37,407 nt of DNA. It comes from Klebsiella pneumoniae. Its GTDB lineage: Bacteria; Pseudomonadota; Gammaproteobacteria; Pseudomonadales; CAMAPQ01. The position numbers and the translations under genes are program-made. Of the stretch, positions 1-7,525 are shown in pieces. Each line of letters begins with the position of its first letter. Within the stretch, counting starts at the first letter, position 1. The notes below the pieces were generated by a model. That model saw only the letters and a list, made by a program, of their open reading frames with translations. It did not search any database and was not told where the DNA came from. The stretch is taken from the NCBI GenBank assembly GCA_945860125.1, contig CAMAPQ010000018.1, positions 1 through 37,407 of the forward strand, in the 5' to 3' direction.

Positions 1-36
1 TTCTTCTAAAAGCCTAATTTTTTCAGCCTTTTCCAT
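1..36 (-). CDS. 5' end of an unknown gene, cut by the window edge
   Basis: Only the first 12 codons are inside the window; they read MEKAEKIRLLEE. An AGGA ribosome-binding site lies 8 nt upstream of the ATG, which supports a real start. The charged, helical opening is not enough to assign a family. Confidence 0.45.
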   Translation of the reverse strand, partial: MEKAEKIRLLEE

Positions 37-117
37 GGTAACGATCCTGGTTACTTAGCAACAAGGCATAGCGTCATACAAGTTGGAAAAAATAGCAAGA
101 AAAAATCACGCTTGGCA

Positions 118-165
118 ATGTAGTTTCAAGGGGTGATCACTTACGAAAACTAAGGGGCGATGATA
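118..165. repeat. possible insertion-sequence end remnant
   Basis: Two tandem imperfect copies of a motif built on AAGGGG[T/C]GAT lie here (128-137 and 152-161). The first continues into the palindrome GTGATCAC. The 12-mer GGTGATCACTTA recurs inverted at 7032-7043. Repeated motifs of this kind are seen at the ends of some IS21-type elements, but no transposase is present, so this is at most a relic. Confidence 0.3.
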
Positions 166-176
166 GTAAGGTGGGC

Positions 177-243
177 TTGCTTGGTCTGGCTTGCCTAGTT
201 TGAAAAATATTTCCCAAAAACTAGCATCAGCAAAACCAAGCAA
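177..243. other. nested inverted repeat downstream of the Arc-type gene
   Basis: The outer arms TTGCTTGGT (177-185) and ACCAAGCAA (235-243) are perfect complements. Inside them CTAGTTT (195-201) pairs with AAACTAG (227-233 region). RNA from the minus strand would fold just past the stop codon at 264. No clean U-run follows, so it may be a structured 3' end, a processed RNA or a mobile-element relic. Confidence 0.4.
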
Positions 244-263
244 AAGAATCTCATTGCAAATGA

Positions 264-581
264 TTAAATTGCAGCAAGTAGTTCCATCAACGCTTCTCTT
301 TTTCCTTCAGGCAGTCTACGCACTTGTTCAATAATTGCGTGTTCTTGACTGCTCAGCTCTAGCATGATGGTTTTGCCTGCATCAATAAGATCATCTTCTT
401 GAATTCTCAGCTCGCCGCGTAGGCTGCTCTCTAGTCGAGAAACAATTTCAGAATTCATGCTGCGGTGGTAATTTTTAGCAACGTCAGCAATTCTTTGTCT
501 CATACCTTGTGGTAAGCGAACAACAAATTTATCTGCATTACGGCTGCTATAAGATTTGATGTCGATAATTTCTTCTTCCAT
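264..581 (-). CDS. Arc-type ribbon-helix-helix transcriptional regulator
   Basis: A 105-residue protein. Residues about 14-55 match the Arc-like ribbon-helix-helix family: a short beta strand with KFVVRLP, then two helices, with SMNSEIVSRLE in the second. Such proteins dimerise and place the paired strand in the DNA major groove. The last 50 residues form an extra charged helical tail that phage Arc lacks. The ATG has an AAGGA site 7 nt upstream. The gene stands alone. Its promoter region carries three GTTTGC-type half-sites (620-665), so I infer autorepression. No toxin gene is adjacent, so an antitoxin role is not supported. Confidence 0.8.
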   Translation of the reverse strand: MEEEIIDIKSYSSRNADKFVVRLPQGMRQRIADVAKNYHRSMNSEIVSRLESSLRGELRIQEDDLIDAGKTIMLELSSQEHAIIEQVRRLPEGKREALMELLAAI

Positions 582-611
582 TGTGGAATCCTTTTAATGT
601 TTCAAGGTTGA

Positions 612-665
612 CTTATATAAGTTTGCAAAGCGAGTTCGCAAACTTTCCAAAAACTTAGTTTGCAA
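612..665 (-). promoter_or_regulatory. likely promoter and operators of the Arc-type gene
   Basis: On the minus strand TATAAG (612-617) and TTGCGA (636-641), 18 nt apart, fit a sigma-70 promoter. Three copies of the same sequence overlap it: AGTTTGCAA at about 620-628, its inverted form TTCGCAAACT at 635-644, and AGTTTGCAA at 657-665. The spacing and inversion are what a dimeric ribbon-helix-helix repressor would bind. The link to the encoded regulator is inference. Confidence 0.5.
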
Positions 666-1037
666 TACAAGATACGAAAGGCTGGAATCTGTTTAGTGTA
701 CCAGTCATTCGTTAAAACAAACGTCGGAAAACGAGGCGCGCTAGCAGTCTAGACTAATGACATACTGTAAGCAAACGCTCTGTAATCAAGCTCTGTACAG
801 CAAGCTAGACGACTACAACAAAATAAACTTCTACTTCTCGCAACAGAAAAGAGAAGAAAAAATACACGTAGAATCGTAGATGACAACGCTAAAACAATCA
901 AGGTATTTTGCTATGTGTTACCATATTCGTTTTCTATGTTATTGCTGGTTACGATCCAGCTTTTGCACGCATTATATGAGCAGCTTAACATTAAGCCAAC
1001 TATAAAAAATAATTAATCCTAATTAATAGGTGTGAAG
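666..1037. other. intergenic region with small palindromes only
   Basis: I see no gene. Small structures present are a perfect 10-bp palindrome AGTCTAGACT (746-755), a stem CTTCTC/GAGAAG (834-856), a stem GCTGG/CCAGC followed by T residues (about 945-966), and GCTTAACATTAAGC (about 982-995). The last two lie beyond the 3' end of the DUF2189 gene, but neither is a convincing minus-strand terminator. No tRNA fold was apparent. Confidence 0.4.
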
Positions 1038-1847
1038 CTATATGAAAAGTACACCCTCTTCATGGGCTCGATGACGGAATAGCGTGTTACGATACGCGTG
1101 CCATGTGCTAAATCCAATGATAGGTAATGTAATGATAAGGCCTAAACCAAAAGTTGCTAAGCCAATTAATACGGTCAAAAAAATAATTAAAGCCCAAAAA
1201 GCTGAAGTAAATATGTTTTCTTTAACAACATTTATACTGCTTGCCATAGCTGTCCAGATACTGACGCGCCTATCCATTAAAAGCGGCATAGAGAATGCGC
1301 TAATTGAAAAAATAACGGACGCAAGAATCAGTCCTATCAAAGAGCCGATACCATAAAAAAGTACAAGTTGAGGCAGTATGACGGGATGTTGCGGGGGATA
1401 AAAAAGCATTATTACACCTGCTATTTGCGTCCAAAAAAAGCAGTAAAAAAAAAGTAATGCAGCGAAGCTCCATGTTGCTGTTTTATTTCTAAAAATAGAA
1501 TAAAGGCTGCGTTTTAGAGAAGGAAATTTATTTTGGCGTAATTGTCGGCTCGTATCATAAAAGCCATAAGCAAGAATAGGGCTGATCCACATAAAAGCAG
1601 AAATAGAAGCAAAAATAAGCAGGTAGTTGCCTGTTAAAAAAACAATAAATGCTATTGTGTAGGTGATAAAAAGAATAATGAGTCCGTAAAATAACGCCTG
1701 AAGAGGCGCTTTTTTAAAGTCTTGCCAGCCTAGCCACAGCCAATACAGAGGATCATTAAAAGAAAGTGCTTTGCAAGGAATAATACGAAACAGCTCACGA
1801 TCATGAGCATTAATTGGTGAGGCGACAGGGGTTGAGTGAAAATCCAT
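1038..1847 (-). CDS. DUF2189 family inner-membrane protein
   Basis: A 269-residue hydrophobic protein. The soluble start (residues about 18-48, with RIIPCKALSFNDPLYWLWLG) is the typical DUF2189 entry and leads into about five or six membrane segments. The usual endings LGLIITLPIIGFSTWHAYR are present near the C-terminus. The family is widespread in proteobacteria and has no defined biochemical role; some members are annotated as cytochrome-oxidase-like from hydrophobicity alone. AGGAG lies 9 nt before the ATG. It is divergent from the gene at 2017, with about 170 bp of shared upstream DNA. Confidence 0.8.
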   Translation of the reverse strand: MDFHSTPVASPINAHDRELFRIIPCKALSFNDPLYWLWLGWQDFKKAPLQALFYGLIILFITYTIAFIVFLTGNYLLIFASISAFMWISPILAYGFYDTSRQLRQNKFPSLKRSLYSIFRNKTATWSFAALLFFYCFFWTQIAGVIMLFYPPQHPVILPQLVLFYGIGSLIGLILASVIFSISAFSMPLLMDRRVSIWTAMASSINVVKENIFTSAFWALIIFLTVLIGLATFGLGLIITLPIIGFSTWHAYRNTLFRHRAHEEGVLFI

Positions 1848-2016
1848 ATTCAGTTTCTCCTACTCCAAAAACATTTACTGGAGTGCGTCGTATATGTAGC
1901 AGTCATAGCGTATGATTGCAATTTTTTTGACGAGAGAATTGAATCTTAATAAGATCCTGAAGCGTAAGAATACGAAATGTTTACGTGTAACTTCCACGGT
2001 GGCTAAGGATGCAGCA

Positions 2017-3252
2017 ATGACACAACATAAAAATGTTTTTCCCGCAAAAAGCCAGTGGCTTATTTTAGGTGCCACCCATTATATGGGGCGTGCTTTGGCT
2101 AAAAAAGCGCAATCAGAAGGTTTGGTTCCTGTTTTGGCAGATAACTCTATTTCTCGCCTCAGACACTTTGCGCAAAAACTCGATTTGCCTTGGTGTTTAG
2201 TTTCGTATGATGAAAAAGCTTCTTTAGTTAAGGCGTTTTCAAAAGTAGCAGTTGTTATTAACTGTTATACCTCATCTGTTCGTAAAACGCAGGCATGTGT
2301 TGAAGCTTGTATTCAAGCAGGCGTGCATTACATTGATGGGTGTCAAGACTACCGTCTTTTATCTGTTTTATATCATTATCATGATGAAGCGCTAAAGAAA
2401 AATATAATAGTCATGTCTAGTTGTGGCTTGGCCTCTGTAACAGAAGCAATGGCGCGTTTAATGGTAAAGCAATCGTTAATGTTCGATGAAAAAAAAGAAG
2501 AAAAACATACTTTTGTTAATCGTATTGTGCCGTTTAAATTCCTGGTCGCAATTGAGGGATTTGATCCTAAGAATATTATTCATTTAGGTAGTATTTTAAA
2601 TATGGGTTTGCCCACAGGTATTGAGTGGCGAAAAGGTGCATTAAAAAAATTAAAGATTTCCAAAAGAATAAGAAATATTACCTTACGTAATGAAAAAAAG
2701 ACGGGCATTGTTTTTCCCTTGCCTGAAATTATTTCTTTGCCTCGTCGCTTACCTGTTGAGTCAATTAGAACATTAATTATTCAGCCGCGACTTTATGCCG
2801 GTTGTTTTGCTTTTATGGGTTGGCTGAATGAAAAAGTGACGAAAAGAAAATCATTGTTGGGCTTTTTTCAGAAAGGTGCCGTGCCTTTATCAAAATATTT
2901 GCGCACTAAAATAGTACAGCTCGATAAAGAGCGGCTTTATATTTGGATAAAAGGTAAGCAAGGTGAATTGGATTTACCGATGGTTGGCATTGAAACAGAA
3001 GGGTTATATCCGCTCATACTTGATGCTCAAATAAGAGCGCTGAAAGCTATTCCTAGCGTGACAGTAAGAGGCGTGGTTAGTATGGTTGATGGGTTAGGTG
3101 AGAGGGCTGTTTTACAAGGAGACTTGCGCGTATTGTATGGCATAAATTCTGATATGGCTTCGGCAGAAGGACAAAGAATAGCCGCCACTCCAGCGGCTGA
3201 ATTATTAAGCAATCAGGGTAATATAATCAGGGATGAGGTTGTTTATGAGTGA
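2017..3252 (+). CDS. saccharopine dehydrogenase-like NAD(P)-binding protein
   Basis: 411 residues from the ATG at 2017. This start is chosen because AAGGA sits 7 nt upstream; a start 105 nt further up has no comparable site. The N-terminal Rossmann fold opens with WLILGATHYMGRALA (residues 14-28), matching the GATGYTGR motif of saccharopine-dehydrogenase-like and trans-acting enoyl-reductase proteins. A conserved cysteine and dyad region (INCYTSS, HYIDGCQDY) follows. The middle and C-terminal parts are divergent. The family covers lysine-pathway enzymes and many proteins of unknown substrate, so the reaction cannot be named. It overlaps the next gene by 8 nt, so the two are probably translated together. 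Confidence 0.7.
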   Translation: MTQHKNVFPAKSQWLILGATHYMGRALAKKAQSEGLVPVLADNSISRLRHFAQKLDLPWCLVSYDEKASLVKAFSKVAVVINCYTSSVRKTQACVEACIQAGVHYIDGCQDYRLLSVLYHYHDEALKKNIIVMSSCGLASVTEAMARLMVKQSLMFDEKKEEKHTFVNRIVPFKFLVAIEGFDPKNIIHLGSILNMGLPTGIEWRKGALKKLKISKRIRNITLRNEKKTGIVFPLPEIISLPRRLPVESIRTLIIQPRLYAGCFAFMGWLNEKVTKRKSLLGFFQKGAVPLSKYLRTKIVQLDKERLYIWIKGKQGELDLPMVGIETEGLYPLILDAQIRALKAIPSVTVRGVVSMVDGLGERAVLQGDLRVLYGINSDMASAEGQRIAATPAAELLSNQGNIIRDEVVYE

Positions 3253-4273
3253 CATAAGAAAACAGTTATTTAAGCTACAGATGAATCATATTGAGAAAAT
3301 GCTTTCTCCTGGTTTGTTAGCTCAACAATCAGTATCAGAAGCAGAAAAGTGCCTTGAGTGGTTAAAGGCGCATACGATTGAACAGGCATTTTGTGCTGAA
3401 GAATTACATGAGTTAGCTGTTAATTTGATTTTGAAGTCTGAGTTTGATGATCTCATGGTTGAGGCAAGAGCAGCTGATGTGCTGCTTTTTCTCAAGGCTG
3501 ATATTCATGATACAAAAGTACTTAGTGATTTAATTCAGACTGATCATGTTCATGAGTTTATTTCTTTTCTAATGAGTTTGACTGATGCTCGTCGTTTGTT
3601 GATTCATCAGATTGTTGCTAGCCCTGTTTATTCTGAGCTTATATCGGGTGTGCTATATACAGGAATTCGTGGCTTTTTTATTGAAGAAAATTTTTTATCT
3701 AAAGTACCGGGGTTATCTTCTTTGCTTAAAGTCGGTAAGTGGGGGGTTAGTAAAGCCGTTCCCAATATGGAAGCAACGCTTGAAAATACGGCAAGAGCTT
3801 ATATCAAAAATAATATTAATCGTATTATTCAGTTGAGTGAAAAAGTGATAGATCATAGTTTAAGTGCCGAACAGATACAGTCCTCAGGGTTTAAGTTATG
3901 GGAAAAAATAAGCGATACAAAAATCTCGAGTTTATTTTCTTTAATTAAAGCTTCATCCCTTAAATCTGTTTTTAGTCTTCAAGCTAAAATATGGAATCAT
4001 TTAAGATTACAGCCCTTTTGCGCTGATCTTTTGCGCGAATTTTGTGCTGCATGGTTTGAGCAAAATAAACAAGTAACGTTATATGATGCGTTAAAAGGAT
4101 TGGGTTTAAAAGATGAAATTGTTTTAGAAATGACGGAAAAGATCGCTTTTTATGTGGGAAGATTATCGCAAAAAGATAATTTTTTAATGGCACGTGTGCA
4201 GGCTCATCTTGAGCGTTTTTATGAGTCTGCTGAGGTGAAAATTTTATTGAGCAGTCGTGAGGAAGTTGTCTAA
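3245..4273 (+). CDS. helical protein of unknown function, coupled to the dehydrogenase-like gene
   Basis: 342 residues from ATG 3245. GGATGAGG lies 6 nt upstream, a better fit than the ATG at 3233, which has no spacer to its Shine-Dalgarno sequence. The sequence is almost entirely predicted helix and soluble, with one more hydrophobic stretch around residues 130-165 (LISGVLYTGIRGFF, then LSSLLKVGKWGVSK) that could touch a membrane. I do not recognise a domain. The 8-nt overlap with the upstream gene argues for a shared task. A palindromic repeat follows its stop. Confidence 0.6.
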   Translation: MSDIRKQLFKLQMNHIEKMLSPGLLAQQSVSEAEKCLEWLKAHTIEQAFCAEELHELAVNLILKSEFDDLMVEARAADVLLFLKADIHDTKVLSDLIQTDHVHEFISFLMSLTDARRLLIHQIVASPVYSELISGVLYTGIRGFFIEENFLSKVPGLSSLLKVGKWGVSKAVPNMEATLENTARAYIKNNINRIIQLSEKVIDHSLSAEQIQSSGFKLWEKISDTKISSLFSLIKASSLKSVFSLQAKIWNHLRLQPFCADLLREFCAAWFEQNKQVTLYDALKGLGLKDEIVLEMTEKIAFYVGRLSQKDNFLMARVQAHLERFYESAEVKILLSSREEVV

Positions 4274-4314
4274 GCTTGGTAATGTCTTAGATATCTTTAT
4301 CGTAAGGCATGATA

Positions 4315-4442
4315 TATACCCTTCGTACTTGAAAACACGGTATTGTTGGCCTCCGCTCATTCAGCCCAATCACATAGTTTATCTATGCTCATGGGGTTCA
4401 CGTGCTTGCCGCCTCACCGTGATTCCAATTACTTTGGGTATA
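4315..4442. repeat. 128-bp palindromic element with 27-bp terminal inverted repeats
   Basis: The left end starts TATACCCTTCGTACTTG and the right end, read inverted, starts TATACCCAAAGTAATTG. About 21 of the 27 terminal positions match. The centre holds CATAG-TTTAT-CTATG, so the whole element can fold as one long imperfect hairpin. A 40-bp copy of the left end recurs inverted at 34011-34050. It has the size and structure of a MITE or large REP element. A 73-residue reading frame spans it, but this is the translation of repeat DNA. Confidence 0.7.
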
Positions 4443-4474
4443 AGAGAACGAGATAAACTTAAGGGAGTGAGTTT

Positions 4475-5005
4475 GTGAGTTTTCAGAGTTTAAAAAAAGT
4501 TAATGTGCTACTTGTTGAAGATGACGATCTTGATATTACTGTTGTAAGACGTTTTTTTGCAAAATATGATTTTCAGCATCCTCTATATTTTGCGCGTGGT
4601 GGCGCAGATGCGCTTGCTTTATTGCAAGGTAAGATTCCTTTTGCTTCTCGTGCGGCGCATTTAATAGGTGCGGTAGAGGGCGGCCAATCGCTTGGTTTTG
4701 AGACGCAAGACTTTAGTCGTGAGCAAAATATTCGACACTATCCTTTAGTTATTTTGCTCGATATTACTATGAGTTCTATGGATGGTTTTGAGTTTTTAGA
4801 GACGATTAGATCTGATCCCTCTTTAAAACATATCACTATCTTTATTTTTTCTGGTTCAAATATAGAGGTTGATGTAAATCGAGCGCACGCTTATAACGTG
4901 GCAGGTTATTTTCTAAAGCCTTCTCCTGGTGAAGGCTATGCCCGCTTTGTTCATTTCTTTAATGAATATATCTTTTTTAATGATTTCCCACCTGCAATCA
5001 AATAA
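4475..5005 (+). CDS. stand-alone response regulator (REC domain only)
   Basis: A 176-residue protein that is only a receiver domain. Visible sites are the acidic cluster E15-D16-D17, phospho-acceptor D96 in LLDITMSSMDG, S126 and K148. An insertion of about 25 residues sits between helix 2 and strand 3 (residues about 52-88), and the usual proline after the acceptor (DxxMP) is replaced by serine. Single-domain regulators like Rcp1 or CheY-type proteins pass phosphate or bind partners rather than DNA. The start is GTG, with AAGGGAG about 8 nt upstream. No kinase gene is adjacent, so its partner is unknown. Confidence 0.82.
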   Translation: MSFQSLKKVNVLLVEDDDLDITVVRRFFAKYDFQHPLYFARGGADALALLQGKIPFASRAAHLIGAVEGGQSLGFETQDFSREQNIRHYPLVILLDITMSSMDGFEFLETIRSDPSLKHITIFIFSGSNIEVDVNRAHAYNVAGYFLKPSPGEGYARFVHFFNEYIFFNDFPPAIK

Positions 5006-5008
5006 AGT

Positions 5009-5052
5009 AGCACCCTTCGATTTTCACTTGTTTGTTCCTTGAGGGTGTTTTT
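5009..5052 (+). terminator. weak terminator or leader hairpin before uup
   Basis: CACCCT (about 5011) can pair with AGGGTG (about 5042), followed by TTTTT. The loop is long and the GAGGG arm is also the ribosome-binding site of the next gene. It could be a weak terminator for the response regulator or a structure that hides the uup start. Confidence 0.3.
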
Positions 5053-5054
5053 GT

Positions 5055-6950
5055 ATGATGTTGATTCAGTCGAAAGCGCTTTGTATTGATTTAGGTATTT
5101 ACCCTATTTTAAACAAGGCAGAATTTACTTTAGATCAAAAAGAAAAAGTGTGTCTTGTTGGCCGTAATGGTGTGGGTAAGTCAACGTTGCTTAAGCTCAT
5201 TTCACGTCAAATAGACCCAGATAGCGGTGAGATTATCTACCGCAATGGAATGGGTATTAGTCAGCTAGAGCAAGATTTACCCGGTCAGCTTGATCGCACG
5301 GTTAAAGAAGTAATAGAGGAAGGTTTGGCTAGTGTTAAAGCGCTGCTTGATCATTTTAATCTTCTTTCAGATACCGCCTCAACCAACGAAGACTTAAAAG
5401 TACTTGATGAGGTGCAGCAAGAGGTTGAGGCAAGGGGTGGCTGGCATATTGATCAAAAAGTGGAAAGTATTATTGATCAACTTAATTTGCCTGCGCATAA
5501 AAAGCTCACTGAGCTATCAGGTGGCTGGCGTCGTCGGGTAATGCTCGGCAAAGCCTTAGTAAGTCAGCCTGATTTATTATTGTTAGATGAGCCTACTAAC
5601 CATTTAGACATTAATACGATTGATTGGTTGGAAGAGAAAATCATTAATTATGCGGGTGCTGTTCTTTTCGTTACCCATGATCGCTTTTTCTTAAATCGTG
5701 TGGCGACACGTATTTTGGAGATTGATCGGGGTAAGTTAGTGTCTTTTCCTGGAAATTATGAGCGTTATCTTGATTTAAAAGAAAAAATGTTAGAAGACGA
5801 AGCGACGCATAATGCCCTTTTTGATAAGCGTTTAGCGGATGAAGAAGTGTGGATTCGTCAAGGTATTAAAGCGAGAAGAACACGAAATGAAGGACGGGTG
5901 AGAGCCTTAGAGTCACTTCGCGTTGAGCGATCTTCGCGTGTGGATCGTGCAGGAAAAGCAAGTGTGGTGGTTCAAGCGGCAGATCAATCAGGCAAAAAAG
6001 TGATTGAGGCGGATAACGTTAGCTTTTCATTTGGAACACAAAAGTTGGTGGATCAATTCTCATTAACCATTACCAGAGGCGATCGTATTGGTTTGATTGG
6101 TAATAATGGTTTAGGAAAAAGTACGCTGCTTAAGATTTTACTGGGCGAATTAGCGCCTCAGCAAGGAAAAGTTAAAATAGGGACATCACTTGAGATTGCC
6201 TATTTTGATCAAATGCATCGTGAGTTAAATCTTGATAAAACGATTATTGAGAATATTGGTGATGGTCAAGATTATGTGATGATTAATGGCGAAAGAAGAC
6301 ACATGATTGGTTACTTATCAAACTTTCTTTTTTCACCTAAACGTGCGATGACGCCTGTGAGTGCTTTATCCGGAGGCGAAAAAAATAGAGTATTACTTGC
6401 AAAGCTTTTTGCTAAGCCCTCCAACCTACTTATTTTAGATGAGCCTACTAATGATTTAGATATTGAAATGCTTGAGGTGTTAGAAGAGCAGCTCGTCAAT
6501 TATAAAGGCACGCTTATTATTGTAAGCCACGATCGAAACTTTTTAGATAACGTTGTGACAAGCACGCTTGTTTTTGAAGGCGAAGGGCAAATTGGTAAGT
6601 ATGTAGGTGGTTACAGTGATTGGTTAAAAAGAGGCAAGGCGTTGGGTGATGTTGAGTCGCCTTTTAAGCGAGTCGCAAAAGAAAGTAATCAGAAAAATAA
6701 ATCGCCCGTAAGTTCAGCTGAGCTGAAACAAAAGCTTAGTTATAACGAGCAAAAACAGCTTGAGTTATTACCCAAAAAAATAGCTGAGTTGGAGAAGAAA
6801 ATTTCAATCATGACTCAAAAAACCCATGAACCTAGTTTTTATGGGCAATCTTACCAAGAAATGCAAAACGTACTTAATCCTCTTGCTGAGACACAGAAAC
6901 AGCTAGATGAAGCGATGGCGTTATGGGTTGATTTAGAGGAAAGGCAATAG
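5055..6950 (+). CDS. uup: ABC-F ATPase Uup
   Basis: 631 residues, matching the length of E. coli Uup. There are two ABC ATPase domains in one chain and no membrane part. Domain 1 has GRNGVGKST (Walker A), LSGGW (signature) and LLLDEPTNHLDI (Walker B). Domain 2 has GNNGLGKST, LSGGE and LILDEPTNDLDIE. The linker between them is charged, and a C-terminal coiled coil (about 560-631) is the DNA-binding tail that marks Uup among ABC-F proteins. Uup acts in the cytoplasm on ribosomes and branched DNA and limits transposon precise excision. Tandem ATGs at 5055 and 5058 leave the start uncertain by one codon. A strong terminator follows. Confidence 0.92.
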   Translation: MMLIQSKALCIDLGIYPILNKAEFTLDQKEKVCLVGRNGVGKSTLLKLISRQIDPDSGEIIYRNGMGISQLEQDLPGQLDRTVKEVIEEGLASVKALLDHFNLLSDTASTNEDLKVLDEVQQEVEARGGWHIDQKVESIIDQLNLPAHKKLTELSGGWRRRVMLGKALVSQPDLLLLDEPTNHLDINTIDWLEEKIINYAGAVLFVTHDRFFLNRVATRILEIDRGKLVSFPGNYERYLDLKEKMLEDEATHNALFDKRLADEEVWIRQGIKARRTRNEGRVRALESLRVERSSRVDRAGKASVVVQAADQSGKKVIEADNVSFSFGTQKLVDQFSLTITRGDRIGLIGNNGLGKSTLLKILLGELAPQQGKVKIGTSLEIAYFDQMHRELNLDKTIIENIGDGQDYVMINGERRHMIGYLSNFLFSPKRAMTPVSALSGGEKNRVLLAKLFAKPSNLLILDEPTNDLDIEMLEVLEEQLVNYKGTLIIVSHDRNFLDNVVTSTLVFEGEGQIGKYVGGYSDWLKRGKALGDVESPFKRVAKESNQKNKSPVSSAELKQKLSYNEQKQLELLPKKIAELEKKISIMTQKTHEPSFYGQSYQEMQNVLNPLAETQKQLDEAMALWVDLEERQ

Positions 6951-6956
6951 CTTATG

Positions 6957-6994
6957 GCGGCACCGAAAATTAGTTTTTCAGTGCCGCTTTAATC
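6957..6994 (+). terminator. rho-independent terminator of uup
   Basis: GCGGCAC (6957-6963) pairs with GTGCCGC (6981-6987), with further GAAAA/TTTTC pairing inside, followed by TTTAATCGTTTCTTTT. It starts 6 nt after the uup stop codon. Confidence 0.75.
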
Positions 6995-7001
6995 GTTTCT
7001 T

Positions 7002-7034
7002 TTCTAACACGTAAGAAAGATAGAAATAAGATAA
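7002..7034. repeat. left 33-bp direct repeat flanking the NACHT-nuclease island
   Basis: This segment aligns without gaps to 11684-11716, with about 28 of 33 positions equal. The core AAAGATAGAAATAAGATAA is identical over 19 bases. The two copies have the same orientation and enclose only the large NTPase-nuclease gene, which suggests insertion or a recombination boundary. Confidence 0.55.
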
Positions 7035-7054
7035 GTGATCACCACACTGATACT

Positions 7055-7122
7055 CAGTTTGTCCTGAGCCTGTCGAAGGATAAGCTTTAATTAAAACCCT
7101 TCGACAAGTTCAGGGCGAACGG
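7055..7122. repeat. REP-like palindrome
   Basis: The arms GTCCTGAGCCTGTCGAAGG (7061-7079) and CCTTCGACAAGTTCAGGGCG (7098-7117) are inverted copies around an 18-bp loop. This is the common bacterial CCTTCGACA...TCAGGGCGAACGG intergenic palindrome. Such units often end transcripts or attract transposition. It may be a second barrier after uup. Confidence 0.65.
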
Positions 7123-7525
7123 AAAATTAAAAACTAAAACTGGCAATTTAAGGGGTGTGATTTTTACTAATTTTTAGTTTTTTCAGCGTAAATATATACT
7201 CTATCGCCAAATGACTTGCCAAACAGGCGAGCACATAAATCATCTGATACCTTAGTATCGTGTACGTTACCTGGGCGCATTGCACACTCAAAAGTTTTTC
7301 TTTATCACTGATAACGAGATATAACTTAAAGTCAAAAATTATCTATATTTTCTGTCATTAAATGGCATTGATTTCACTGAGGCTTTTTTTGAAATTTTTT
7401 TAATACTACAGAAGCAATATTCACTACTACCTATTTATTACTTTTTCTTCTAGCCTGTACTATCTTAATTTAAGCTAAAAATAGATAGAATATATCGCTT
7501 AAAATTTAATGAAAGAAACTGTTTT
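7123..7525. other. AT-rich upstream region of the NACHT-nuclease gene
   Basis: I see no gene here. A 14-mer GGCAATTTAAGGGG (7142-7155) recurs inverted at 37277-37290, beside the broken metE remnant, and resembles an insertion-element end. Closer to the large gene the DNA becomes very AT-rich, with many possible -10 sequences (for example TAGAAT near 7487), so no single promoter can be chosen. Confidence 0.35.

Noticed and set aside
264-581. antitoxin of a toxin-antitoxin pair
   Set aside because: No small toxin gene lies on either side, and the protein fits an Arc-type repressor acting alone.
4257-4478. 73-residue plus-strand reading frame
   Set aside because: It is almost wholly the translation of the 128-bp palindromic repeat and has no ribosome-binding site of its own.
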